Assembly (NCBI GenBank): GCA_017642895.1
Contig: JAEPON010000019.1
Location: 1 to 64,000 of the forward strand
Direction of reading: 5' to 3'
DNA: 64,000 nt
Origin: Roseitalea sp.
Lineage (GTDB): Bacteria; Pseudomonadota; Alphaproteobacteria; Rhizobiales; Rhizobiaceae
Below, piece by piece: positions 53,125 through 61,998 of the stretch (position 1 is the first letter of the stretch; every line of letters begins with the position of its first letter). The notes under the pieces are model-generated. The model made no database searches and had not been told where the DNA came from. It saw nothing but the letters and a program-made list of their open reading frames with translations. The position numbers and the translations under genes are program-made.

Positions 53125-53720
53125 CCGACATCATCGTCACCGCGGTCTTCGAGCAAAATCTGGCGCTGTCCTTCTTCCTTGGCGTGTGCACCTTCCTCGC
53201 CGTCTCCGAACGGTTCGACACGGCCTTTGGCCTCGGCCTTGCGGTGATCGTCGTCCAGACCATCACGGTACCCGTCAACAATCTCATCTTCACCGGGCTT
53301 CTGGCGGACGGCGCATGGGCCTGGGCGGGGCTCGGCGACGTCGATCTGTCCTTTCTCCGGCTTGTCGCCTTCATCGGCGTCATCGCGGCAATGGTCCAGA
53401 TCCTGGAAATGACGCTGGACCGCTACGTGCCCGCGCTCTATCGGGCGCTGGGCATTTTCCTGCCGCTGATCACGGTCAACTGTGCGATCCTCGGCGGCAG
53501 CCTGTTCATGGTGGAGCGGCAATATGGCTTTGGCGAGTCGGTCGCCTACGGGTTCGGCAGCGGCTTGGGCTGGGCTTTGGCGATCATCGCGTTCGCCGCC
53601 ATCCGTGAACGGCTCAAATACACCGATATGCCAGCCGGCCTGCGCGGATTGGGCAGCGCCTTTCTCGTCACCGGCCTGATGTCGCTCGGGTTCACGGCCT
53701 TTGCGAGGACAGGCGGATGA
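53121..53720 (+). CDS. nqrE: NQR subunit E
   Basis: A 199-residue membrane protein homologous to NqrD in inverted topology. C23 (GVCTFLAVS) and C121 (TVNCAILGGSLFM) complete the iron site with NqrD. FGLGLAVIVVQTIT and GFGSGLGWALAI are family blocks. Overlaps nqrF by four bases. Confidence 0.95.
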   Translation: MTDIIVTAVFEQNLALSFFLGVCTFLAVSERFDTAFGLGLAVIVVQTITVPVNNLIFTGLLADGAWAWAGLGDVDLSFLRLVAFIGVIAAMVQILEMTLDRYVPALYRALGIFLPLITVNCAILGGSLFMVERQYGFGESVAYGFGSGLGWALAIIAFAAIRERLKYTDMPAGLRGLGSAFLVTGLMSLGFTAFARTGG

Positions 53721-54937
53721 TCGACATCGTCTTCGGCAGTGTTCTTCTGATCGTCTTGATCATCGCTTTGACGGCCATTGTCATCGGCGCGCGCACTGTG
53801 CTGATGCCAGCGCGGCCGGCCGCGGTGACGATCAATGGCGGAATGCAACTGGCCACCGAAACCGGCGGCAAGCTTCTGCAGGTCCTCACCGACAACGACA
53901 TCCTGGTCCCGTCGGCTTGCGCAGGCGCCGGGACATGCGGTCTGTGCCGTGTTGCCGTGACCGGAGGCGGTGGCGATCCGCTGCCAACCGAAGCGTCCAG
54001 GCTCAGCCGCGCTGACATGCGCGAGGGCGTGCGCCTGGCCTGTCAGGTTATTGTGCGCGGCGACATGGCCGTCCGGGTCGCGGACGAACTGATTGGCGCT
54101 GAGCGGTTCGAGTGCACTGTCGTCAGTGTCAAGCCGCTGACCCCGCTGATCCGAGAGATCGTGCTGCAATTGCCCGAGGATCGGCGGCCCGACCTTTTCG
54201 CCGGCGCCTTCATGCAGTTGACCGCCCCGCCATTTTCGCTCGACTATGCCAGCATCTCCATACCGGACACGCACACGGACGAATGGGCGCCGCTGCGTCA
54301 ATTGACAGTTCAAAGCGACGAGCCTGTTACCCGCGCCTACTCGATCTCCAACCGCATTCAGGACACCGAGGCAGGTCGTCTTGTGTTCAACATCCGTCTT
54401 GCCCTGCCGCCGCCCTCGGTCCCTGAAGCGCAACCCGGCATCGTCTCCTCGTGGCTCTTCTCGCTCAAGGAAGGCATGATGGTGGAAGCCAGCGGACCGT
54501 TCGGCACCTTCCGGGCCCAGGACACAGACCGCGAGATTGTGTTCATCGGCGGCGGCGTCGGCATGGCACCGCTGCGCGCGATGATCTACGAACAGCTCGA
54601 ACGGCTCGGCTCCAAACGCAAGATTAGCTTCTGGTATGGCGCGCGTTCCAGGGCTGACTTTTTCTATGCCGATGAACTGAACGCACTGGCGGAAAAACAT
54701 GACAATTTCGACTTGACGGTTGCGCTGTCCAGTCCCGCCGCAGACGACCGGTGGGAGGGCGCGACGGGCTTTATCCACACGGTGGCCTATGAGCGCTATC
54801 TGCGCGACCACCCCGCGCCCGAGCAGTGCGAGTACTATCTGTGCGGGCCGCCGCTGATGATCCGCGCGGTCTTTGCCATGCTCGATGATCTGGGCGTTGA
54901 GCGCGAGGACATCTACAATGACGATTTCGGATTGTGA
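53717..54937 (+). CDS. nqrF: NQR subunit F (NADH dehydrogenase, FAD and 2Fe-2S)
   Basis: A 406-residue electron-entry subunit. An N-terminal membrane helix (about 5-30) is followed by a ferredoxin domain with C68, C74, C77 and C109, an FAD domain with RAYSISN, and an NADH domain with GGVGMAPLRAM and YYLCGPPLM. It accepts hydride from NADH in the cytosol and passes electrons toward the NqrD/E iron site. All cofactor residues are present. Confidence 0.96.
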   Translation: MIDIVFGSVLLIVLIIALTAIVIGARTVLMPARPAAVTINGGMQLATETGGKLLQVLTDNDILVPSACAGAGTCGLCRVAVTGGGGDPLPTEASRLSRADMREGVRLACQVIVRGDMAVRVADELIGAERFECTVVSVKPLTPLIREIVLQLPEDRRPDLFAGAFMQLTAPPFSLDYASISIPDTHTDEWAPLRQLTVQSDEPVTRAYSISNRIQDTEAGRLVFNIRLALPPPSVPEAQPGIVSSWLFSLKEGMMVEASGPFGTFRAQDTDREIVFIGGGVGMAPLRAMIYEQLERLGSKRKISFWYGARSRADFFYADELNALAEKHDNFDLTVALSSPAADDRWEGATGFIHTVAYERYLRDHPAPEQCEYYLCGPPLMIRAVFAMLDDLGVEREDIYNDDFGL

Positions 54938-54939
54938 CC

Positions 54940-55896
54940 ATGTCTCTGAGACGACGTGATCTGATTGTTGGCGCCGCTACGTTGAGCGTGGCAAGTGCGC
55001 TGCCGGCCGTCGCGCGTGCACGGATCGTTGGCGGTCGGGCCTTTGGCAGCATTTGGCGACTTTTTCCAGGCATGCTTGTTGATCTTGACACCGCGCGTGG
55101 TGCGCTCGAAGCCGTCATCGCCGACATCGACGCGACCATGTCGCCCTATCGTGCCGACAGCGCGATCAGTCGTTTCAATCGGGCTGAAACGACCGCCGCC
55201 CAGTTGGTGCCGGCCCAATTGCGTGAAGTCACGCGGGCCGCACTCGACATGGCCCGCGCGACCGGCGGTGCCTTCGATCCGACGGTCGGACCGATCGTTC
55301 GGCGTTTCGGTTTCGGGCCGATCAAGGGTGAGACGGGACAATGGCCGGCGATCGCCGTCGACGGTCAAGGAATTGCCAAGGCAGAGCCGGGCCTGACCCT
55401 GGACCTGTGCGGCATCGCCAAGGGGCATGCGCTCGATCGGATCGTTGCAACCTTGCGGCGCGTCGGCGTGGACAGCGCGCTGGTCGAATTGGGCGGCGAA
55501 GTAGCGGTGCTTGGTGCTCATCCTGACGGTCGGCCCTGGCACGTGGCGGTGGAAAACCCGTTTGCCGACGGGTTCGCGGTCGAGCGGGTCATCGCGCCCG
55601 CATCCAAAAGGCTGGCCACCTCCGGTCATCGCGTCAACGGCGTGGCCGGGTTGACCAGCCATATCATCGATGCGCACCGTCATCGACCTGCGCTCGGATC
55701 GATCGGCTCGGTGTCCGTGCTGGCGCCCGATGCGATGCGCGCCGACGCACTGGCCACGGCGCTCTGCGCCATGCCCGACGAGACGGCAATCGCCTTCGCG
55801 CAAGACAATGACATCGACGCGCTGTTCATCCTCGCCGATGGCGCGGTCAACCGCGAGGTGATGACCGGCGGCTTTGAAACCCATGTGATCGCGTGA
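54940..55896 (+). CDS. apbE: FAD:protein FMN transferase ApbE
   Basis: A 318-residue flavinyl transferase with a short twin-arginine-like N-terminus (RRRDLIVG). ApbE blocks: MSPYRADSAISRFN, DPTVGPIVRRFGF, LDLCGIAKGHALD, ELGGEVAVLG and the SHIIDAHRHRPA metal-binding region. It attaches FMN to a threonine of NqrC in the periplasm. It follows nqrF by two bases. With no FMN site in this NqrB, NqrC is its only visible target in the operon. Confidence 0.93.
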   Translation: MSLRRRDLIVGAATLSVASALPAVARARIVGGRAFGSIWRLFPGMLVDLDTARGALEAVIADIDATMSPYRADSAISRFNRAETTAAQLVPAQLREVTRAALDMARATGGAFDPTVGPIVRRFGFGPIKGETGQWPAIAVDGQGIAKAEPGLTLDLCGIAKGHALDRIVATLRRVGVDSALVELGGEVAVLGAHPDGRPWHVAVENPFADGFAVERVIAPASKRLATSGHRVNGVAGLTSHIIDAHRHRPALGSIGSVSVLAPDAMRADALATALCAMPDETAIAFAQDNDIDALFILADGAVNREVMTGGFETHVIA

Positions 55897-55903
55897 GAAA
55901 CCC

Positions 55904-56077
55904 ATGGAAACGTTCCTTTTCGCCTTTGTCACTTTCCTGATCGCCATGGCCGGTATGGCTGCCGGCGTCATGGCAGGACGTGCACCCGTCAAGGGTTCGT
56001 GTGGCGGGGCGGCATGCCTGAAGGGTATTGATTGCGGTGTCTGCAAGGCCCGGGCTGTAGCGGAGGAATACCGATGA
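55904..56077 (+). CDS. nqrM: NQR maturation protein NqrM
   Basis: A 57-residue protein, read directly from the sequence. It has an N-terminal hydrophobic helix (FLFAFVTFLIAMAGMAAGV) and a short cytoplasmic tail with four cysteines in SCGGAACLKGIDCGVC. This is the DUF539/NqrM pattern; the family delivers iron to the NqrD/NqrE site. It follows apbE by seven bases and overlaps the next start by four. Confidence 0.9.
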   Translation: METFLFAFVTFLIAMAGMAAGVMAGRAPVKGSCGGAACLKGIDCGVCKARAVAEEYR

Positions 56078-56472
56078 GTGACATCCCGCTTGTGGCCGAC
56101 TACATGGCCCGCGATCCGGTCACGTTGACGCCGCACATGGAGATCAATCACGCCATGAACGTTCTTCTTGATGGCCGCCTGTCCGGCGCGCCGGTTGTCG
56201 ACAATCAAGGATGGCTGGTGGGCGTCTTGTCCAAGAAAGACTGCCTGACCGCGGCGCTGGAGGCGAGCTATTACAGACAATGGGGTGGACGGGTGGAAGC
56301 CTATATGGCGCGCGACGTGAAAACGCTGGAAGCCGGCATGGACATGATCGCGGCGACCCGTGCGTTCGTGGACAGCTCGTTCAGGCGCTTTCCCGTTATG
56401 GAAAACGGTGAACTGGTCGGGCAGATCAGCCGCGCCGACGCCCTGCGCGCCATGCGCGATTTATGGTCCTGA
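56074..56472 (+). CDS. Protein of two CBS domains, last gene of nqr operon
   Basis: A 132-residue protein made of two CBS domains (about 7-60 and 75-130), each with the MARDP or MARDV opening and the (A/R)PV-D/E-N-G-LVG strand-turn. CBS pairs bind adenosine nucleotides and often sense energy charge. Its four-base overlap with nqrM places it firmly in the operon, which suggests control of NQR activity or linked expression. No other domain is attached. Confidence 0.85.
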   Translation: MSDIPLVADYMARDPVTLTPHMEINHAMNVLLDGRLSGAPVVDNQGWLVGVLSKKDCLTAALEASYYRQWGGRVEAYMARDVKTLEAGMDMIAATRAFVDSSFRRFPVMENGELVGQISRADALRAMRDLWS

Positions 56473-56865
56473 CACCATTTTGCGCCAACGGGTAGACCGT
56501 CTGCCCCAATGGGCCTTTTCGACGATCCAACACGCCAGATCGACCTGGCTTGTGAGTGTATGACCCGGCCAACCTGCCGCTGAAATTCAGTCGATGGACA
56601 AGTCCATGGGGGTCGGTGCGACGACTGCATCGCGAAAAAACCGTCATTCGTGCCATGACCGACGGGTTGAGGCGGGCATCGCTCGAGCCACAAGCCTGGA
56701 TCCCGCAACGGGCTTCGATCCGTCGGTACGGCCATGTCCGAACGGACGCGTACCCACTTAACACAGGTCAATCCGAAACCATCGGCTTTCTCCTAACGCT
56801 TCATTCATTCGTCAACCAGAAGCCGCATCGCCAATCGAACGCCATCCAAGCGAGGGGCGAACCTC
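56473..56865. other. Gap without a convincing gene
   Basis: About 390 bases after the nqr operon. Frames exist on both strands, for instance one reading YDPANLPLKFSRWTSPWGS, but none has a good start, ribosome-binding site or recognisable fold. It looks like gene debris. A ribosome-binding site for the next gene lies at its end. Confidence 0.4.
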
Positions 56866-57342
56866 ATGAACACAACCGACGATCAGAAAAACACCGAACC
56901 CGCGACAAGAATCGTTGATCCAGATGCACCACCGGACGCCGGCAAGCTCAAAGACTGGATGGGTGCGCCCGCCTACGAGTATTGGTGTTGTCTTGGTGAA
57001 ATGATTGACGACCTGTATCCGGGCGTTTTCGTTCCGGAGTGGCTCAATGGCGGCAAGAAACATGGCTGGTCGTTGCGATACAAGAAGAACCGGTCCTTCT
57101 GTACCCTCATACCGGAGCGGAACGCGTTCAAACTCCAAATCACTTTCGGCGCGAAGGAACGCGAGAAGGTGGAGTTACTGCGAGACCGGATTTCGCGCCC
57201 GACTTTGGAGGCCTACGACAACGCCACAACCTATCATGATGGCAAATGGTTGCTTCTGACGGTCGATGATCAAACCGTCCTGGATGACATCAGGATGCTT
57301 CTGAGTGTCAAGCGGAGACCCAAGCGGATTCCAGCCAGTTGA
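56866..57342 (+). CDS. DUF3788 family protein
   Basis: A 158-residue soluble protein. The KKHGWSLRYKKNRSFCTLIPERNAFKLQITFGAKE block and the YHDGKWLLLTVDD ending are typical of DUF3788, a family of small proteins with no established function, often found in accessory DNA. A GAGGGG ribosome-binding site precedes the ATG. Codon use looks less GC-rich than neighbours by eye. Confidence 0.8.
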   Translation: MNTTDDQKNTEPATRIVDPDAPPDAGKLKDWMGAPAYEYWCCLGEMIDDLYPGVFVPEWLNGGKKHGWSLRYKKNRSFCTLIPERNAFKLQITFGAKEREKVELLRDRISRPTLEAYDNATTYHDGKWLLLTVDDQTVLDDIRMLLSVKRRPKRIPAS

Positions 57343-57939
57343 TCTCGGACGGTTTCGCCCCAAAAAAAGAGCCATTGGCCGAACTTCGAACCTCGATCTG
57401 AAAACGTGCGACGAAAACACCTTTGGTGAACGACCGCCAAACACCGTGGGGAATGCCGCAGAAAAGCCGATGCACCTATCCGCTTCAGGCGGATTCGGTC
57501 GAAAAAGACGCCCGTGGCAGATACGGGTCCATGTCTTGGACGTTCAATCCGCATTCGATCGTTTGAAAGCATCCAGTTTCGCAGAACGGGGAGATTTGAA
57601 ACCCAGTTCTGCGCAATGCGACCGGCAGTACGGTCACGCGACCTTTTCAACACCATCGGCGGAGACGAGATGTTGCCTCTTGCTACAGCATCGGTTCATG
57701 CGGGCTCAAAGCTGTCGTGGGCAGCAATGTGTTCGCAATGCCCATAACCTCGGTATGCCAGCGTCGTGCGTCCGCACTCGACTTCGTGGAACTTCAAATT
57801 GCCGCGCACCAAGCGGTCACACTGTCGTAGCGCCATGGCGAGGCCATGGTTGCATTTTTCACGCGTGACCCGCCATGAGCCATTCGCAGTCCTTTCTGCG
57901 ACCCAGTGGGCTACGGCCTGTTTTTTTGTTCGGCCAGTT
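57343..57939. other. Gap with degenerate frames
   Basis: Nearly 600 bases with no gene I can support. A minus-strand frame (57696-58148) contains a segment WVAERTANGSWRVTREKCNHGLAMAL that looks protein-like but merges upstream into the GyrI-like gene's strand in another frame. It may be a remnant. Confidence 0.4.
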
Positions 57940-58410
57940 TCAAGTGGCGGTGACCACCGAGTAAACATCAGTACGCAATTCGCTTTCGCGGGTTCGGGCC
58001 GGGTCGTTCGCGTAGACTTCCCAGGTCGGAATCCCCAATATCTTACCCTCCCTTGCCAGTTCTGATTCGGCTGCAACGTAGGCGTCGCGAAGCGTCGAGT
58101 ACGGACCGATATGCGTAAATGTGTAGACGGGGCCGCCGGGGGTTGCATCGGCCTTCACATCGCCAACCGCCTTGCAGGCGTCGGTCTTGGATACGTGCAT
58201 CGCGGCCCGGAACACCATTTTTTCCGGATCATAGTCGTGATAGACGACCATTGGCGAGCCTTCCGGGGTGACCTTTTGTGCATTCAGGAACGCCGTCAGG
58301 CGTGTGAAGGCTTTGTCCATCTCTCGACTGATCAGCGCGGGATCCATGGGGGCTTCCCCGTCTACATACAGATAGGGTGTCTCAACGACTTCGATCGTTT
58401 CGATTGTCAT
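57940..58410 (-). CDS. GyrI-like / AraC effector-binding domain protein
   Basis: A 156-residue stand-alone effector-binding domain of the GyrI/SRPBCC-like group. PYLYVDGEAPMDP, then FLNAQKVTPEGSPMVVYHDYDPEKMVFRAAMHV and HIGPYSTLRDAYVAAESEL are typical. Members bind small hydrophobic ligands or gyrase. GAGGA precedes the ATG. No DNA-binding domain is attached and no transporter is nearby. Confidence 0.82.
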   Translation of the reverse strand: MTIETIEVVETPYLYVDGEAPMDPALISREMDKAFTRLTAFLNAQKVTPEGSPMVVYHDYDPEKMVFRAAMHVSKTDACKAVGDVKADATPGGPVYTFTHIGPYSTLRDAYVAAESELAREGKILGIPTWEVYANDPARTRESELRTDVYSVVTAT

Positions 58411-58454
58411 GGCGATCCTCGTTCTGACTACTGATGGATTGCGTCACAGCAATA

Positions 58455-58495
58455 GGGTCAGAACCCACTGATCTGGTTGAAATGGGTCCTGACCC
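58455..58495. repeat. GGGTCAG hairpin repeat
   Basis: Thirteen-base arms (58455-58467 and 58483-58495) with one mismatch and a 15-base loop. It lies just upstream of the GyrI-like gene start. The GGGTCCTGACCC type of arm suggests a dispersed mobile repeat, but I see only one copy here. Confidence 0.6.
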
Positions 58496-58947
58496 GAGAG
58501 ACTTTGCCTCGGAGCTCATTGAGCCGATACGTGTCGCTGTTTGCACCGCGGAAGCCTGATTGTCGTGAATACGTCAGAAAAAAGCATCTCTGCGTATGCC
58601 AAAAGGTCGCGCGCTTTGGATTTTTGATTGTGACCAAGACATAATCCATGGGCTTGGCCTTGACCATCCGAAGCGCAAGCTGAAACAGGGCCAGGTAGAT
58701 TGGGGGCGCGCGGAGTTCATGGATTCAAGGCCGCATCACTTGTTTTCGGCGCCAAAGAACACAGCATCTTACCGCCAGAGCGCGGCAAATCCTCATCAGA
58801 GAAAAGCTGCACCGGAGCGGAAAAGCTTTTTGGGATCAGGTGGCTCCGAGTTGTGCTGCTGCGAACCTGATGTCGAGGACCGCTGCTTTCGCGTAACTGT
58901 CCGGTGAGGCGTTGCGGTCAGTTCAGACCGGCGCAGCGCGCCGTAGG

Positions 58948-59051
58948 TAGAGCGTTTCCGCGTTTCGCGGAAACGCAGCTCCGCTCTAACCGATTGTTTT
59001 ATCGCTTGTCTTATCGGCTCCGGTGATTCCACCTTCGCCGGACGCGCTCTA
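58948..59051. repeat. MITE-like repeat, copy B (104 bp)
   Basis: Starts TAGAGCGTTTCC and ends GGACGCGCTCTA, which gives terminal inverted repeats matching at 10 of 12 bases. A perfect 11-base hairpin (GCGTTTCCGCG, loop TTT) lies inside. It is nearly identical to 21595-21722 without the 24-base insertion there. It lies 64 bases before lipB. Confidence 0.82.
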
Positions 59052-59115
59052 GTGGCGGTCGTCGCCGATCAGCTCTTGCGTGCTTGCATCTTGGCGGCCG
59101 CTGCGCCATCTGACG

Positions 59116-59853
59116 ATGATGACCGAGGTTGTGACACCATCACCGCCGGTGCGCGACGACCTGGCCGGTTTGTTCTACCCCGCGAACGGTTCGCCGCCGG
59201 TCGAATGGCGCGTCACCGACGGGCTCACGGACTATGAGGCGGCGCTGGCCTTCATGGAGGCGCGCGTTGCCGCGATCCATGAAGGCATCGCGCCGGAAAT
59301 GGTCTGGCTGGTCGAGCACCCCCCGCTCTATACGGCCGGCACATCCGCCGACCCGGCTGACCTGACCGAGCCGGACCGCTTTCCCGTCTTCAAGACCGGG
59401 CGCGGCGGCCAGTACACCTATCATGGTCCGGGCCAGCGCGTGGCCTATGTGATGGTCGATCTCAAGCGGCGCCGGCAGGATGTGCGCGCCTTCGTCGCCG
59501 CGCTCGAAGCCTGGGTGATCGGCACGCTCGACCGGTTCAATGTGCGTGGCGAGCGGCGCGAGGATCGCGTCGGTGTCTGGGTTCAGCGGCCTGAACGCCC
59601 CTCGGCTGTGCCCGGCGCGGTCGCCGAAGACAAGATCGCCGCGATCGGTATCCGCCTGCGCAAATGGGTCTCGTTTCACGGCGTGTCGATCAATGTCGAG
59701 CCGGACCTGTCGCACTATCAGGGGATCGTACCGTGCGGCGTCAGCGACCGTGGCGTCACCAGCCTGGTCGATCTCGGCCTGCCGGTGACAATGGCCGATC
59801 TGGACATCGCATTGAAGGCCGAGTTCGAAACCGTGTTCGGTCCGGTTGCCTGA
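59116..59853 (+). CDS. lipB: Lipoyl(octanoyl) transferase
   Basis: A 245-residue enzyme that moves octanoate from acyl carrier protein to the E2 and GcvH lipoyl domains. The RGGQYTYHGPGQRVAYVMVDL block, the catalytic Lys in EDKIAAIGIR and the catalytic Cys in IVPCGVSDRGVTS are present. Two ATGs (59116 and 59119) are possible starts. A palindromic repeat follows directly, between lipB and the convergent pccA. Confidence 0.95.
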   Translation: MMTEVVTPSPPVRDDLAGLFYPANGSPPVEWRVTDGLTDYEAALAFMEARVAAIHEGIAPEMVWLVEHPPLYTAGTSADPADLTEPDRFPVFKTGRGGQYTYHGPGQRVAYVMVDLKRRRQDVRAFVAALEAWVIGTLDRFNVRGERREDRVGVWVQRPERPSAVPGAVAEDKIAAIGIRLRKWVSFHGVSINVEPDLSHYQGIVPCGVSDRGVTSLVDLGLPVTMADLDIALKAEFETVFGPVA

Positions 59854-59898
59854 GCGCTTTCAGCGAAAGTGGGCACCGGTTTCGCGGTTCGAAAGCGC
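59854..59898. repeat. RIME-like palindromic repeat between lipB and pccA
   Basis: A 45-base element with terminal inverted repeats GCGCTTTC and GAAAGCGC and the inner AAAGTGGGCACCGGTTTCGCG text that is common between genes in Rhizobiales. It begins at the lipB stop and may terminate both convergent transcripts. Confidence 0.75.
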
Positions 59899-59918
59899 GA
59901 AAAAAAGAAGAGACCGCG

Positions 59919-61931
59919 CTATTCAAACTCCATGATCACCGCATCGACGGCGAGGCTGTCGCCGGCCTCGGCGTGAATGACGGACACGGTCGCGTCGCGC
60001 TCGGCGCGCAGCACGTTCTCCATCTTCATCGCCTCGATCACCGCCAGCGTCTCGCCGGCCTGCACCGCCTGCCCTTCGGCGACATGCAGCGACACGACAA
60101 GCCCCGGCATCGGGCACAAAAGCTGTTTGGACGTGTCGGCAACCGTCTTTTCGGGCATCAGCGCCTCAAGCTTGGCCACATGCGGGCTCATCACCTGCGC
60201 TGTCACCGAATAGCCGCGCCAGTCGATCACCATCGCATTGGCAGCCGGACGGATCTGCGCGACCACCGGCGTTTCGCCGACGGTTCCGGTCCAGAGCGGA
60301 TCGCCGAGCCGATAACCGGTTTCAAGCGCCAACGGCGCACCGGTTTCGGGTGTGGCCGTGAACGCCGTCCGGTCACCCAGTTCGGGCGAAGCGACCGACA
60401 ACGCTTGGCGTTCGTCGCCGATCCGCACCACCCAGTCCGTCCCGATCCGGCCTGAATGGGGCGCGACGCGCCCGGCATGCCGGTCAAGGCGGTCCTTGCG
60501 GATGATTTCCACCGACAGCGCGATCGCGGCAAGCACGGATCGCGCCCCGGTATCCGGTTCGGGCGGCATGAACCCGTCGGGATATTCCTCGGCGATGAAA
60601 TTGGTCGTCAGCCGCCCTTCCCGCCATCTGGGATGCGCCATCAGCGACGCCAGGAACGGCATGTTGTGGGCGATCCCGTCAATGACGAACCCGTCCAGCG
60701 CGTCGCGCATCGCATCGATCGCAGCCTCGCGTGTCGGCGCCCAGGTGCACAGTTTGGCGATCATCGGATCGTAGAACATCGAGATCTCCGCGCCGGCGAA
60801 GACACCCGTATCGTTGCGCACGACCAGATCGTCCGAACATTGCTCGGCCGGCGGCTGGTAGCGCGTCAGCCGGCCGATCGACGGCAGGAAGCCGCGCACC
60901 GGATCCTCGGCATAGACCCGGCTTTCGATCGCCCAGCCGTTCAGGGCCACATCGTCCTGGGTCATGCCAAGTTTCTCGCCGGCGGCGACCCGGATCATCT
61001 GCTCGACCAGATCGAGCCCGGTAATCAGTTCGGTGACCGGATGTTCGACCTGAAGCCGCGTGTTCATTTCAAGGAAGTAGAAATTGCGGTCCTTGTCGAC
61101 GATGAACTCGACCGTGCCCGCGCTCTGATAGTCGACAGCCCTGGCCAGCGCGACGGCCTGCGCGCCCATCGCCGCACGGGTTTCGGCATCGAGAAACGGC
61201 GACGGCGCCTCCTCGATCACCTTCTGGTTGCGGCGCTGGATCGAGCATTCGCGCTCGCCCAGATGAATGGCGTTGCCATGGCCGTCGGCCAGCACCTGGA
61301 TTTCGATGTGACGCGGCTCCTCGACGAATTTCTCGATAAAGATGCGGTCGTCGCCGAAGCTGGACGCCGCCTCCGACTTCGACCGTTCGAACCCGTCGCG
61401 CGCTTCATCATCGTTCCAGGCGATCCGCATGCCCTTGCCGCCGCCGCCGGCCGACGCCTTGATCATCACCGGATAGCCGATCTGCGCCGAGATCGCGGCC
61501 GCCTCGTCCGCATCGGCGATCAGATCCATATGGCCGGGAACGGTGGAGACGCCCGCCTCGGCGGCAATCTTCTTGGACGTGATCTTGTCGCCCATTGCCT
61601 CGATGGCCTTGGGCTTGGGGCCGATGAAGGCAATGCCCTGGGCCTCCAGCGCCGCGCAGAACGAGGCGCGCTCGGACAAAAAGCCATAGCCCGGATGCAC
61701 CGCCTGCGCGCCGGTCTGTTTGGCGGCATCGATGATTTTTTCGGCGATCAGATAGCTTTCGGCTGCGGGCGGCGGCCCGATATGCACCGCCTCGTCCGCC
61801 ATCTCCACATGCAGCGCATCGGCGTCAGCATCCGAGTAGACCGCGACCGTGGCGATGCCCATGCGCCGCGCTGTCTTGATAACACGGCAGGCGATCTCGC
61901 CGCGATTGGCGATCAATATCTTGTCGAACAT
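59919..61931 (-). CDS. pccA: Acyl-CoA carboxylase biotin-carrying alpha subunit
   Basis: A 670-residue protein with biotin carboxylase (about 1-450; KASAGGGGKGMR ATP site and EMNTRLQVEHPVTE), a middle linker domain and a C-terminal biotinyl domain with EAMKMEN, where K636 carries biotin. It pairs with PccB encoded at 32885-34417 for propionyl-CoA carboxylation. The N-terminus MFDKILIANRGEIA is typical. Confidence 0.94.
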   Translation of the reverse strand: MFDKILIANRGEIACRVIKTARRMGIATVAVYSDADADALHVEMADEAVHIGPPPAAESYLIAEKIIDAAKQTGAQAVHPGYGFLSERASFCAALEAQGIAFIGPKPKAIEAMGDKITSKKIAAEAGVSTVPGHMDLIADADEAAAISAQIGYPVMIKASAGGGGKGMRIAWNDDEARDGFERSKSEAASSFGDDRIFIEKFVEEPRHIEIQVLADGHGNAIHLGERECSIQRRNQKVIEEAPSPFLDAETRAAMGAQAVALARAVDYQSAGTVEFIVDKDRNFYFLEMNTRLQVEHPVTELITGLDLVEQMIRVAAGEKLGMTQDDVALNGWAIESRVYAEDPVRGFLPSIGRLTRYQPPAEQCSDDLVVRNDTGVFAGAEISMFYDPMIAKLCTWAPTREAAIDAMRDALDGFVIDGIAHNMPFLASLMAHPRWREGRLTTNFIAEEYPDGFMPPEPDTGARSVLAAIALSVEIIRKDRLDRHAGRVAPHSGRIGTDWVVRIGDERQALSVASPELGDRTAFTATPETGAPLALETGYRLGDPLWTGTVGETPVVAQIRPAANAMVIDWRGYSVTAQVMSPHVAKLEALMPEKTVADTSKQLLCPMPGLVVSLHVAEGQAVQAGETLAVIEAMKMENVLRAERDATVSVIHAEAGDSLAVDAVIMEFE

Positions 61932-61998
61932 GCCCGGTCAGGCCCCCGCTTTTCGTCTTTTTGTCCGGCCTTGATACCGCAATCGGGCACCCGGGCAA

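Larger units (their letters stand above)
58411..59115. other. Gap with hairpin and mobile repeat
   Basis: About 700 bases with no supportable gene. It holds the GGGTCAG hairpin (58455-58495) and MITE-like copy B (58948-59051). Short frames between them look like debris. Confidence 0.5.

Noticed and set aside
49588..56077. Operon as RNF rather than NQR
   Set aside because: NqrA and NqrF are unique to NQR, NqrM is present, and there is no RnfB or RnfC-type ferredoxin subunit.
58458..58667. 70-codon minus-strand frame reading RTHFNQISGF at its end
   Set aside because: Its C-terminus is encoded by the GGGTCAG hairpin repeat; no start signal or similarity.
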